A stretch of 64,000 nucleotides of DNA, from assembly GCA_937949745.1 (NCBI GenBank), contig CALECM010000048.1, forward strand, positions 14,977-78,976, given 5' to 3'. The notes beneath the pieces were generated by a model. The model had not been told where the DNA came from and did not search any database. It was given only the letters and a program-made list of their open reading frames with translations. Position 1 is the first letter of the stretch, and each line of letters begins with the position of its first letter. Below are positions 8,457 through 17,200 of this stretch, in pieces. A program made the translations under genes and the position numbers. This DNA is from an uncultured Bacteroidales bacterium (GTDB lineage: Bacteria; Bacteroidota; Bacteroidia; Bacteroidales; WCHB1-69).

Positions 8457-9757
8457 AGACAATACCGTACCTCATTAATTATAAAAAATTAAAAAGTTCT
8501 CCTTTTTATTATTGGATCAGGATCATAGCTATTTATTCCCCTTTTTTGTTTTTGGTATTCTTCCTAAAGACCAAAACGGGACACTGGTGGGACAATTACC
8601 TATTTTCGCAATGGGCTGATTACAATTCATCACATGGTTTGAAGAATGCCTATGATTCGGGAACCGATTACCTGCCATTATATCAATACGTTCTATATCT
8701 TTTCGGTAAAATGCAGGAAAATCCGTGGCTAATTTGGGATAAGCTGTATAACCTTAAGAATGTGACCATATTATTTGAATTCGGAACAACACTTTTCCTT
8801 TTTAAATATTTAGAAGGGAAATGGAAGGATACGGACAAAGCCATATTATATTCCCTATTTTATTTTCTGAATATAGCCGTTCTATATAATAGTCTGGTAT
8901 GGGGACAGGTAGACGGCATCATGACATTTTTTATTGTGGGAGCTGTACTTTTCGCGTGGAAAAGGAAATTATTCCTTTCTTTATTATTCCTTTTACTTGC
9001 AATCAATTTTAAATTACAGGCCATTATATTCCTTCCACTTGTCGGTTTACTGCTCCTTCCTTTGTTAAAAGAAAAAGGAATTATCAAAAAAATCCTTTTC
9101 TCCACCGTGGCATTATCTATTATTCTGGTATTGATCTATTTGCCTTTCATTCTCGGAGGTCATTTTCCCCATATATGGAAAAATGTGATCGTCGGATCCG
9201 TGGGAAGATATTCGGTTGTATCCATGAATGCCAATAATTTGTGGTACATGTTTATGAAAGATGATCCTATGCAAGTACAAAACACGGTTACTTTTTTAGG
9301 TATCACTTATAAAAACTGGGGATTTTTCTTATTCTTCCTTTCTGCTTTTTTTGCTCTTTTCCATTTCCTTAAACCTGTTTATCAAATTTTTTTCAAAAAG
9401 ATAAAAGCTAATTTTTCAGAAAAAAAAGTTTGGATATCCGCGGCTCTCATCCCTCTGATTTTCTTCTTTTTTAATGTGGAAATGCATGAGCGCTATTCCC
9501 ATCCGGCCCTGATATTCCTCGCTTTTTATGCGTTTTTGTATAAAAAGCCGTTACCTTATATTATTATTTCCATCGCTTATCTTTTGAATCTGGAAACCGC
9601 TACTAAATATTTCGCCTTCTCTTTTTATTCGGCTATCTTCTTTAAGGCAGGATTTATCGCCACCTTATATTTGATCGGGATCATTTTACTTTATTTGGAT
9701 TTATATGATGTGAAATTCAAACCTCTAAAGAGACAGACAAAATCTCCGCCGATATAA
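8453..9757 (+). CDS. Polytopic membrane glycosyltransferase-like protein (GT-C), copy 2
   Basis: This 434-residue paralogue of the upstream gene has the same topology and aligned motifs: TDYLPLYQYVLYLF, LFEFGTTLFLF, VWGQVDGIMTFF and FKLQAIIFLPL. It keeps an intact MHERYSHPALIF motif at about residue 344, as seen in ALG6/GT87-type enzymes. Its ATG overlaps the stop of copy 1. The two probably arose by tandem duplication and may act together in one glycan pathway, but no other glycan gene lies nearby. The end of the gene faces the convergent LytTR gene across a hairpin (9815-9842). Confidence 0.78.
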   Translation: MKTIPYLINYKKLKSSPFYYWIRIIAIYSPFLFLVFFLKTKTGHWWDNYLFSQWADYNSSHGLKNAYDSGTDYLPLYQYVLYLFGKMQENPWLIWDKLYNLKNVTILFEFGTTLFLFKYLEGKWKDTDKAILYSLFYFLNIAVLYNSLVWGQVDGIMTFFIVGAVLFAWKRKLFLSLLFLLLAINFKLQAIIFLPLVGLLLLPLLKEKGIIKKILFSTVALSIILVLIYLPFILGGHFPHIWKNVIVGSVGRYSVVSMNANNLWYMFMKDDPMQVQNTVTFLGITYKNWGFFLFFLSAFFALFHFLKPVYQIFFKKIKANFSEKKVWISAALIPLIFFFFNVEMHERYSHPALIFLAFYAFLYKKPLPYIIISIAYLLNLETATKYFAFSFYSAIFFKAGFIATLYLIGIILLYLDLYDVKFKPLKRQTKSPPI

Positions 9758-9814
9758 CCTGAACTAAAAGAAATATCCGTGGAATAAAATGGTTCACAAT
9801 TGCGTGAAATTATT

Positions 9815-9842
9815 CGAAGGGAATTAATCCGTATTCCCTTCG
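9815..9842. terminator. Hairpin between convergent genes, overlapping the LytTR gene end
   Basis: CGAAGGGAAT (9815-9824) and ATTCCCTTCG (9833-9842) form a perfect 10 bp stem with an 8 nt loop. The right arm and loop contain the final codons and stop of the response regulator gene. There is no strong T-run on either side, so it may be a weak bidirectional terminator or an mRNA-end stabiliser. Confidence 0.5.
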
Positions 9843-10606
9843 ATCCATTTCTTAAAGTCCGTTACTTTTTGCCGACTCATAATGATTTTCTCTTCAGCCG
9901 GAACGATCAGATTCACCACTAACCTGCCCGTAAACCAGGTATTAAGGTTTTTAACGGCTTTCCGGGCAATCACGTATTGCCTGTTTACCCGGAAAAATTG
10001 CCCGGGATCGACCATCGCGCATATTTCATCCAATGTGTAAGGCATCTGTATTTTCTCCGTATCATTTGTTACGGCGTAAACTTCACCCTCTATGATATAA
10101 AAATATAAAATCGTGGAAATATCCAAAGGCGTAAACCGGTCGCTTTTGGACGGTATCAGAAAATGAGTCCGGTATTTTTCCCGGTTTTTAAACGTGTCTA
10201 TGAGTTGTCGGATACTTTTTTCAGGAATATCCGTGTTGTCATTCCCTGCATTCGTTAAGCATTTTAATTTTTCCAGGGCTTTATTAATATCCTGCGCCTG
10301 AATCGGCTTAAGGAGATAATCGATACTATTTACTTTAAATGCTTTAAGCGCATACGCATCATAAGCGGTGGTGAAGATCACCGGACAGGTAATGGTAACC
10401 CGGTCGAATATTTCGAAGGATGAACCGTCGGAAAGATGAATATCCATAAATATCAAATCCGGCATGGCATTTCCTCTGAACCATTCAAGGGTATCTTCAA
10501 TTCCTTCCAGTTCGCCGACGATTTCAATATAGGGAGCATTGAGCGACAATAAATTGCGTAAGTTACGGATAGCGGTTTTTTCGTCCTCTATGATCAAAGT
10601 TTTCAT
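9824..10606 (-). CDS. LytTR-family response regulator
   Basis: This is a 260-residue two-domain regulator. An N-terminal receiver domain (about 1-120) has acidic residues IEDE near the start, phospho-acceptor Asp55 (IFMDIHLSDG), and the Thr and Lys of the family (FTTAY, LLKPI). A C-terminal LytTR DNA-binding domain covers about 150-255 (FFRVNRQYVIA). It is encoded directly after the histidine kinase, with 2 nt between stop and start, so the two form a cognate pair. LytTR proteins bind imperfect direct repeats; I could not identify a target repeat with confidence. The divergent sorting-domain and GIN-domain genes are the nearest candidate targets. Confidence 0.93.
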   Translation of the reverse strand: MKTLIIEDEKTAIRNLRNLLSLNAPYIEIVGELEGIEDTLEWFRGNAMPDLIFMDIHLSDGSSFEIFDRVTITCPVIFTTAYDAYALKAFKVNSIDYLLKPIQAQDINKALEKLKCLTNAGNDNTDIPEKSIRQLIDTFKNREKYRTHFLIPSKSDRFTPLDISTILYFYIIEGEVYAVTNDTEKIQMPYTLDEICAMVDPGQFFRVNRQYVIARKAVKNLNTWFTGRLVVNLIVPAEEKIIMSRQKVTDFKKWIEGNTD

Positions 10607-10608
10607 GG

Positions 10609-11685
10609 TTATGGATTTATCGGATCTATCAACGGAATTCTGACTAAAAATAAATTACTGCTTTTTTCAACGATGATATGCTTATTGAATAACAAATTAT
10701 ACCTTTTGTCTAAATTCACCAGGCCTATTCCGGTTTCATGAATATGGTCGCCGTTAAATTTCGGTTGAAGAAAATTGGATACGACAAGCTGATCATCATT
10801 TTCACTGTAAATAGAAATCTCCAAAGGTTTCTTACTGCTTACCTGATTATGTTTAATCGCATTTTCTATTAATAGCTGCAAAGACATCGGGGGAAGATGT
10901 TTTCTTAAAGCCCTGTCGCTGATTTGTATATTAAAATTCAAATTGTCTTCATACCTCGTTTTCTGCAAATGAATATAAGCCTGAGTATAGGATAATTCCT
11001 GTTCCAGGTCCACCACATAACATTCTCCTTCCTGAAGTGTGTACCGGAGAACCCGTGAAAGTTCATTGATATAATCTTTCGCTTTTACCGGGGATTCATC
11101 CACCAGTGTGGAAAGTGCATTCAAAGAATTAAATAACATGTGGGGATTCAATTGCGCTTTTAAGGATTCGTACTGGTGCTTAAATATTTCCGTATTCAGC
11201 TGCTGGTGTTCCAAAGCCATCATCGATTGTTTCCTGACCAGATAAATCGCATAACAGGTGAGGAAAATAATGAGGGAAGTGATCCAATCGTGTAAAGGAT
11301 GTGTAATATGGTAAAGAAGGACTTCGGCATTGGGTACATCTTTATAATGGATGGAGAAAAGTATCCGTTCGGCGAGTTCCCTTAATAAAGTTCCGCCGAC
11401 AAAAAGGAATAAAAGCGAAAGCAGGATTTTCCCGATGCCGATCTTTTGATTCGGACGGTGAAATTTAAAAATCAACAAATTGGATATGAATAAAATACTC
11501 ATAATAACAATGGACGTAAGCGCTTCCGCTACAATATCGGAGAAAGAACCGGTATAAATCCGGCTGAAAATCTCATCATCCGCAAAAAAAATCGATAATT
11601 CCGGCAGGATAGTCAATAAAGAAATCACAACGGACAGGATGATCACAATCCATAAATCTTTTGAGCTCATTTTATTTTTATCCAT
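10609..11685 (-). CDS. LytS-like membrane sensor histidine kinase
   Basis: From the ATG at 11685 the protein has 358 residues. Four hydrophobic segments lie in about 10-145, and a short helical linker precedes the His_kinase domain. The phospho-accepting His182 sits in LKAQLNPHMLFNSLNAL, where the usual NPHFLFN reads NPHMLFN. A HATPase region follows (LLIENAIKHN at about 265; GIGLVNLDKRY near the end). The open frame continues upstream to a TTG at 11715, but a TAAATTTG box at 11704-11711 lies inside that extension, so 11685 is the better start. It is likely to sense an envelope or membrane signal and phosphorylate the adjacent LytTR regulator. Confidence 0.9.
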   Translation of the reverse strand: MDKNKMSSKDLWIVIILSVVISLLTILPELSIFFADDEIFSRIYTGSFSDIVAEALTSIVIMSILFISNLLIFKFHRPNQKIGIGKILLSLLFLFVGGTLLRELAERILFSIHYKDVPNAEVLLYHITHPLHDWITSLIIFLTCYAIYLVRKQSMMALEHQQLNTEIFKHQYESLKAQLNPHMLFNSLNALSTLVDESPVKAKDYINELSRVLRYTLQEGECYVVDLEQELSYTQAYIHLQKTRYEDNLNFNIQISDRALRKHLPPMSLQLLIENAIKHNQVSSKKPLEISIYSENDDQLVVSNFLQPKFNGDHIHETGIGLVNLDKRYNLLFNKHIIVEKSSNLFLVRIPLIDPINP

Positions 11686-11703
11686 TATTGACACAGTAAT
11701 CGG

Positions 11704-11711
11704 CAAATTTA
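11704..11711 (-). promoter_or_regulatory. -7 promoter box of the kinase-regulator operon
   Basis: The minus strand reads TAAATTTG, 18 nt before the ATG at 11685. It decides against the longer open frame beginning at 11715. Confidence 0.55.
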
Positions 11712-11904
11712 TCAATAATCAGATAAAATAATACAGATTATGGTATAAATTGTCGATTTTGAAGGTTAAATTGCCGAATAATGGTTTTTACCTCAAAAAA
11801 TGAATATTTTACCTCTTTTTCGAACTAAAACCGTAATTATACAAGGTCATCCCCGAATTTGTACAATTTAAGGAAAATATTATCCTGTCAAATAAACAGC
11901 CTCC

Positions 11905-11912
11905 TATTTTTG
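11905..11912 (+). promoter_or_regulatory. -7 promoter box of T9SS cargo/GIN operon
   Basis: TATTTTTG matches TAnnTTTG, 23 nt before the ATG at 11936. Confidence 0.55.
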
Positions 11913-11935
11913 CGCCATAAACTTAAATTACAGTC

Positions 11936-13126
11936 ATGAAAAAAATCTGTTTTATTATTTGTACATGTTTGTCCTTATCATTTGCCCGGGGGCAAAACAG
12001 CCATCGCGAAACACTGGACAGTATCGTAACCGACCGCGAAATGAAATCCGTATTTTATTACACGGACGGAGCACTGAATCAGCAACTCCTTTTCGATTGG
12101 GATCATAACTCGGAGAGCTGGCACGTGGTTCGAAAAATAGATTACCAATATCATACTTCCGGAAAAATAGCCGTGGAGTTGTATGCCGGATGGGACAATC
12201 CCAACTCAACCTGGGCCAATACCGGGAAATTGGAAATGCATTATGACCAAAACAACCATTTAACGGAAATAGTCCGTTGTAAGTGGGATTCCGGTAATAG
12301 CAATTACATTTTAGAGAAGAAACAAAATATCACCTATGATCCTCTTTCCAGAGAATTGTCGCGTATAACTTTAGCATGGAACATCAACCATAATGCCTGG
12401 GACAGCGTAGATAAAAAAGTTTTTAACTATGAAGACCCTAACACTAGTCCACACTCCACATTGTTGTCGGAATGGGAGGTTAGTCAGGCCCTGTGGATTG
12501 AAAAATTGAAAGATACCTTTTTATTTAATGATCAGGGTCAAATTGATCAAAGGATCAGAATGATATCCAATAGCCGGAATCAGGCGTGGAGAAATTTTGA
12601 GAAGACAACTTATGAATATGACATGACCGGAAACCTTATTTCCGAAATCACTTCCGAGTGGGAATGGGAAGGAGGAGGAAGCTGGCGGGAAGAAGAAAAA
12701 GCGGAATATATTTTTGACCTGAGCGTAGATTCCTCATCTTTAACCATACCTTTTGATTATGAATGGTCCTTTAAATTAAACCGGATCGAAAAGTATTTTA
12801 AAATGCCGTTCCATGAGAACTGGAATAATCCGACAATCGTCAACTACTATTATTCTTCCGCTGTGATCAATGGTATTGAAGATTGTGATAACCTGAATAT
12901 TCCTATATTTCCAAACCCCGCTACGGACCATATTTTTATAGGATGGAACGAGAATCAACAGGGAATAATCGAAGTATTCAATTCAGGAGGCAATAAAATA
13001 GCGGAACAGCAACTTATACCGGATAACATTCATAAATTATCCTTATCCGGATATGCTTCCGGCATTTATATTTATAAAATCCACACAGAGAACGGAAAAG
13101 CAACCGGCAAGATCATTAAAAAATAA
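11936..13126 (+). CDS. Exported repeat protein with T9SS type A sorting domain
   Basis: This 396-residue protein starts with a signal peptide (about 1-19, ending ARGQ). The middle is built of about 45-residue imperfect repeats, roughly K-x-x-Y-x-Y-D-x-x-G-x-L followed by a Trp-rich strand (LAWNINHNAWDSVDKK, SEWEVSQALWIEKLK, SEWEWEGGGSW). These are reminiscent of YD-type or MORN-like beta repeats. The last 75 residues are a type IX type A C-terminal domain (IFPNPATDHIFIGW ... GYASGIYIYKIHTENGK ... KIIKK). It would cross the outer membrane through the T9SS and be released or anchored by the PorU sortase, both partly encoded here. The GIN-domain gene follows after 9 nt. Molecular function is unknown. 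Confidence 0.85.
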   Translation: MKKICFIICTCLSLSFARGQNSHRETLDSIVTDREMKSVFYYTDGALNQQLLFDWDHNSESWHVVRKIDYQYHTSGKIAVELYAGWDNPNSTWANTGKLEMHYDQNNHLTEIVRCKWDSGNSNYILEKKQNITYDPLSRELSRITLAWNINHNAWDSVDKKVFNYEDPNTSPHSTLLSEWEVSQALWIEKLKDTFLFNDQGQIDQRIRMISNSRNQAWRNFEKTTYEYDMTGNLISEITSEWEWEGGGSWREEEKAEYIFDLSVDSSSLTIPFDYEWSFKLNRIEKYFKMPFHENWNNPTIVNYYYSSAVINGIEDCDNLNIPIFPNPATDHIFIGWNENQQGIIEVFNSGGNKIAEQQLIPDNIHKLSLSGYASGIYIYKIHTENGKATGKIIKK

Positions 13127-13135
13127 TTTAAGAAC

Positions 13136-13828
13136 ATGAAGACCCTCATCGGCTATATTATACTCATGACACTCACCTGTTCATGCACGAAGTCTCCTGG
13201 CAGTATCAAAGAAGAGAGAGCGGTCAACGCTTTCGATAAAATAGAGGTGAATGGGAATGTGGAGATCCATTATATGCAAATTTCCGAATATCATCTTGAA
13301 ATCGAAGCCGATGCAAAAGATCTGCAGAGCATTACGACTTCGGTTAAGGATAGTATACTTTTCATTAATGCTCCGGAAACAGATCACCATAGGAAGGAAC
13401 ATAAAAGAGTGATTATTTACCTTTCTTCTCCCGGTCTTAAACAAGTGGCATTGTCCGGAGCGGCTCATTTTAATAGTACCGATTTGAGCGCCGAATCTTT
13501 TGTACTTCGGGCATCGCAGGGTGTTGATATCCGGATAAACCGGATGTATATTAAAGATAATTGTAAAATATCCATTTCCGGAGGCACGGATTGTATCGTA
13601 AAAAAACTGGAAGCTGATAATCTCTATCTCAATTGCAGTGAAGGGAGTGATATCACGCTTCGACAACTCCATACCCAAAACATTGTGCTTCATGCATCGG
13701 GCAGTTCCGATGTGGTTCTTCAGGGAAAAACCGACCGGATTACTATTAACGCATCAGGAGGAACGGATATTTCTATAGAAAATCTTAGTTATAATCATTT
13801 CGCTAATCATAGGAACAAGCATCGATGA
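13136..13828 (+). CDS. GIN-domain (DUF2807) lipoprotein
   Basis: This 230-residue protein has a short hydrophobic leader ending in LTCSCTK, a probable lipoprotein signal (acylated Cys about 16-18). The rest is a DUF2807 putative auto-transporter adhesin head (GIN) domain. It opens with the family sequence EERAVNAFDKIEVNGNVEIHY and continues as a right-handed beta-helix-like series with recurrent ISGGTDC, CSEGSDI, ASGSSDV and ASGGTDI turns. It is the second gene of a two-gene operon behind the T9SS cargo protein. Function of the family is not established; a surface or periplasmic role is likely. Confidence 0.88.
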   Translation: MKTLIGYIILMTLTCSCTKSPGSIKEERAVNAFDKIEVNGNVEIHYMQISEYHLEIEADAKDLQSITTSVKDSILFINAPETDHHRKEHKRVIIYLSSPGLKQVALSGAAHFNSTDLSAESFVLRASQGVDIRINRMYIKDNCKISISGGTDCIVKKLEADNLYLNCSEGSDITLRQLHTQNIVLHASGSSDVVLQGKTDRITINASGGTDISIENLSYNHFANHRNKHR

Positions 13829-14208
13829 ACTCCTCCTTCGATAAACTCAGGGAAAGTAATCCATAAATGTCATTCTGAGTGAAACGAAGAATCAGATATA
13901 ACGAATTTATTACTCCACTATTCAATGATTTATTCTATGGACTATTTAATTCGATGTTGCTGCTCCTTTCGGTAAACTGTTCCCTTCGATGAACTCAGGG
14001 AACAATTTATAGCTAAAGGTATTCTATGGTCATTCTGAGAGAAACGACGAATCTGATATAACGAATTTATTTTCTCCATTAATATTCGATGATTTATTCT
14101 ATGGACTATTTAATTCGATCTTGCTGCTCCTTTCGGTAAACTGTTCCTTTCGATGAACTCAGGGAACAACAAGTTAAGATTATATAAATCCTGCAATCAC
14201 TTGATAAA
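13829..14208. repeat. Tandem duplication of about 160 bp carrying REP-like motifs
   Basis: Two copies of a segment of about 160-164 bp follow one another (about 13869-14004 and 14029-14168). Each begins with GTCATTCTGAG-x-GAAACGA and ends with TTCGATGAACTCAGGG. Between these lie an identical TTTATTCTATGGACTATTTA block (first copy at about 13928) and a GCTGCTCCTTTCGGTAAACT block. A lone partial end (CCTTCGATAAACTCAGGG) lies at 13835-13852. The terminal motifs recur elsewhere in the window (22.7-23.1 kb and 25.2 kb). No coding frame is evident. Confidence 0.75.
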
Positions 14209-14240
14209 AAAGGGAGATGGATACTAAACCATCTCCCTTT
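14209..14240. terminator. Bidirectional terminator between convergent genes
   Basis: AAAGGGAGATGG (14209-14220) and CCATCTCCCTTT (14229-14240) form a perfect 12 bp stem around an 8 nt loop. An A-run precedes it and a T-rich stretch follows. It lies 20 nt from the stop of the giant minus-strand gene and can also end transcripts from the GIN operon. Confidence 0.85.
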
Positions 14241-14260
14241 ATATTTTATATGAACCGAAA

Positions 14261-17200
14261 TTAATCCAATTTAACGCAGCGTACACTCGCCCGGTTATCT
14301 TTACGCATATCTTCCATTTGCAATACCGGACAAAAATAGCGTATATGCGCCACTCTGCCCTGAACCGAATTCCCCGGTTCGGAACTCCAGAAATAAGCAT
14401 CTCCCAATAACAATCTGTAACGGTCAGTGGGACGGTCATAGTAGCCGGCCGGTAATGCCGAAAAGCCCGTTTCATTGGTAGCTTCGGTATCGTCCAGCCA
14501 TTCGCCCGCTTCCCTTAAAGCATTACTACCATAAGGAATCAGTCTTTCATAGTGTATTTCTCCAGGCAAATACCAGCCATCGGGACAAATTCCCTGAGGG
14601 TATGCTACTGCCCGTGAAGGACGTACTGTTCGGGAAGCAGAGTACCAGTCATAAAGGTAACCATATTTCAAGCCGTTAGCCAGACTATCGCGGTAGCCGG
14701 TCGCGTAGTAGGAACCGTAATCGCTTACGGCGCTACCGTCGCTGTAACGGGTCGAATGTAAATTCTCTGCTGTCCAGCAATCACATCCTATACGGACCGT
14801 ACTATACTCATTACCTTCATAATCGACTGCGATTAAATTGGCCACGGAATCTACCGTACCGTCCAATTTATAGATCGTATCGTTAATCCCGCAAGGTTTA
14901 TAATTTAATACCAATCGTAACGTACAGGTTTTGGTCAGGGTCAGGTTACCGGTATCCGTAACACTCCATTCGATCTCATACACTCCGCTCTCCCGGATAG
15001 CTCCTTCCGGAAGATTATTCGTAATAATATAACCGTCGTTCGGCACCACTCCCCCGTTAACCTCAACTTTCGGTTCCTGTAATATAATACTAGAGGGCGG
15101 AACACCGTAATCCAACGTTACCAAAGTATCCTCAGGGCACAGTATATTAAATATATCACGCCGGTAAACATTTACTTCAAATTCACAACGGGCTTCATTA
15201 CCCGAAGAATCTACTGCGATCCAGGTAACACGGGTAATACCTTCGATAAAAGTCACGCCGTCCAGGGTCGTTCCTTCCCCGGTCATGGCATTACTCAACC
15301 GGTAATATTTCCGGGCGATCCCGTCGTTATCGGTTGCCGTCACATCCCAGTCCGTACCCGAATGTGTGTAGCTTGTAACAGGAGGATTAATCAGAATATT
15401 CCGGTTGCCGATATCTTCACAGCTTATTCCGCCGTCACAACCGATACAGGGAGGAACGGTATCCTTTACTATAACCATAAAGCTACAGTTGTTTGCGCCA
15501 CATTCATTCGTAGCGGTTACCGTAACCACGGTAGTATCCCGGTTAAAAGCGTTTCCTGTTCCGGTTCCCGCACCATTACCCTGTATGGAACCCGTAAACA
15601 AATAAGATATAGCCGTTACATCATTTTCAAAAGACAAGTTATAATTTACTATAACAGAAGAACCGGTTTCCGGTAAATAGGCCACCAATGGATCCGCCGG
15701 ACAGTCAATAAACAACGGCGTATTCTTTACCCTTACTATTATCGGGTGAACTACACTTTCACAGTTTCCGTCGGAAGAACGGGCATAGAAGACCGTATCT
15801 CTCACCGGAATCACATTTGCGGCTATTTCGTTAGTAGCCAGACTATCCAGATAATATTTCACCACACTCAGGGGAGGAGTAATATTGGAGATCGTAAGGG
15901 AAAGATTCACATTGGTACCCACACAAACACTATCAGGCGCATTAACCGTAAAATCGGGCAAGGTCGGACTATACAACATTAGCCGGATTGAATCTACACC
16001 ACTCTGGCAATCCGTGATCGTATCCCGGGAACGTACATAAAATATTTCCGGAGTATTTACGATGAATACCGGTGTTTCCAGAGGATCGGCAGTTGCATAA
16101 TCGTTATAGAATATGACCGTATCATTGACGGAAATATTACTGATATAATCCATCAGGTTCACCATGGTTCCTATACAAACCGTCGCTTCTCTTTCTATAT
16201 TAAATTTAGAGAAAGTATCCAAAATTGTAACGGTAAAGTTTCCGGTTCCAATGTTCGGATCCGGAACGGGAACGGTATCCGGATAATAACTGGCGGGGAT
16301 GAAATCTTTTCCGTAAGCCGTTATCTCAGTAATTCCGGGATTAAAAGTAATTCCTTCTAATGTATTGGGAACCGAATCTGCTATGGTGGCTCCTGTTAAG
16401 CGGTACCATACCCGGTCCAGGTTGCAATGATCGGTAATATCCCCGTCCATTAAAGTACTGTCGTTTACAAACGATCCGCAATCGTTGATATAAACGGTCG
16501 TATCCCTCACGTTCACGACAGGCGCGATGGTATCGATAAAATAAGGAACGGCCTGCTCATAGGTAGCGCTACAGTTATTACCATAATCCACAACCACCCG
16601 GTAAAGGCCATAGGAACTTACGCTGTAAGTACTTCCGGTGGCACCACTGATCAGCCGGTCATTTTTATACCATTTGTATGATAATATATCCCCAATCGAT
16701 TTGGGATCTAATATATAGGGCAGGTCATGGCAGGCTACGACAGTATCGGACAGTACATTATAAGTTTGCGGAGGAGTCAAGAAATTAAAATTGGTATTAC
16801 CGCCAAGGTCGGTCCCTACGGCATCGAAAGCGATCGCGGCACAACCGCTGCCCACCGTATCGATAAGGATATTTCGCGGATTAAAGAAAGGGAACAACCT
16901 TCCGCAAGAATTGGGAAAGCGCAGGATAGCCTGTCTTCCGTTAACAGTAAGGTCGCTGGAAGTAAGCGTAAAAATACGGCAAAGGGTACTGTGTATGATT
17001 AAAGTATCCTGAATCGTAACCGAAGAACCCGCTAAAATGGTATGATTGGACGTCGTGCCGCCTATATAGGAATAATCAACCGTATCGGCTATTATTTGTC
17101 CGGTGATCCGGGTCGTGTAATTCCTCAGGGTCAATTTTCCTATCAATACCTGCTGGGTCGTATCCGCCGTAAGGTTAGCATTTACCGAAACCGACTCGAA

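Noticed and set aside
13181..13693. 170-codon minus-strand frame within the GIN-domain gene.
   Set aside because: It is antisense to a clearly conserved domain with phase-specific repeats; no family resemblance on the minus strand.
13869..14168. Repeated blocks considered as a CRISPR array.
   Set aside because: Only two units of about 160 bp with internal similarity throughout; no short direct repeats with unique spacers and no cas genes.
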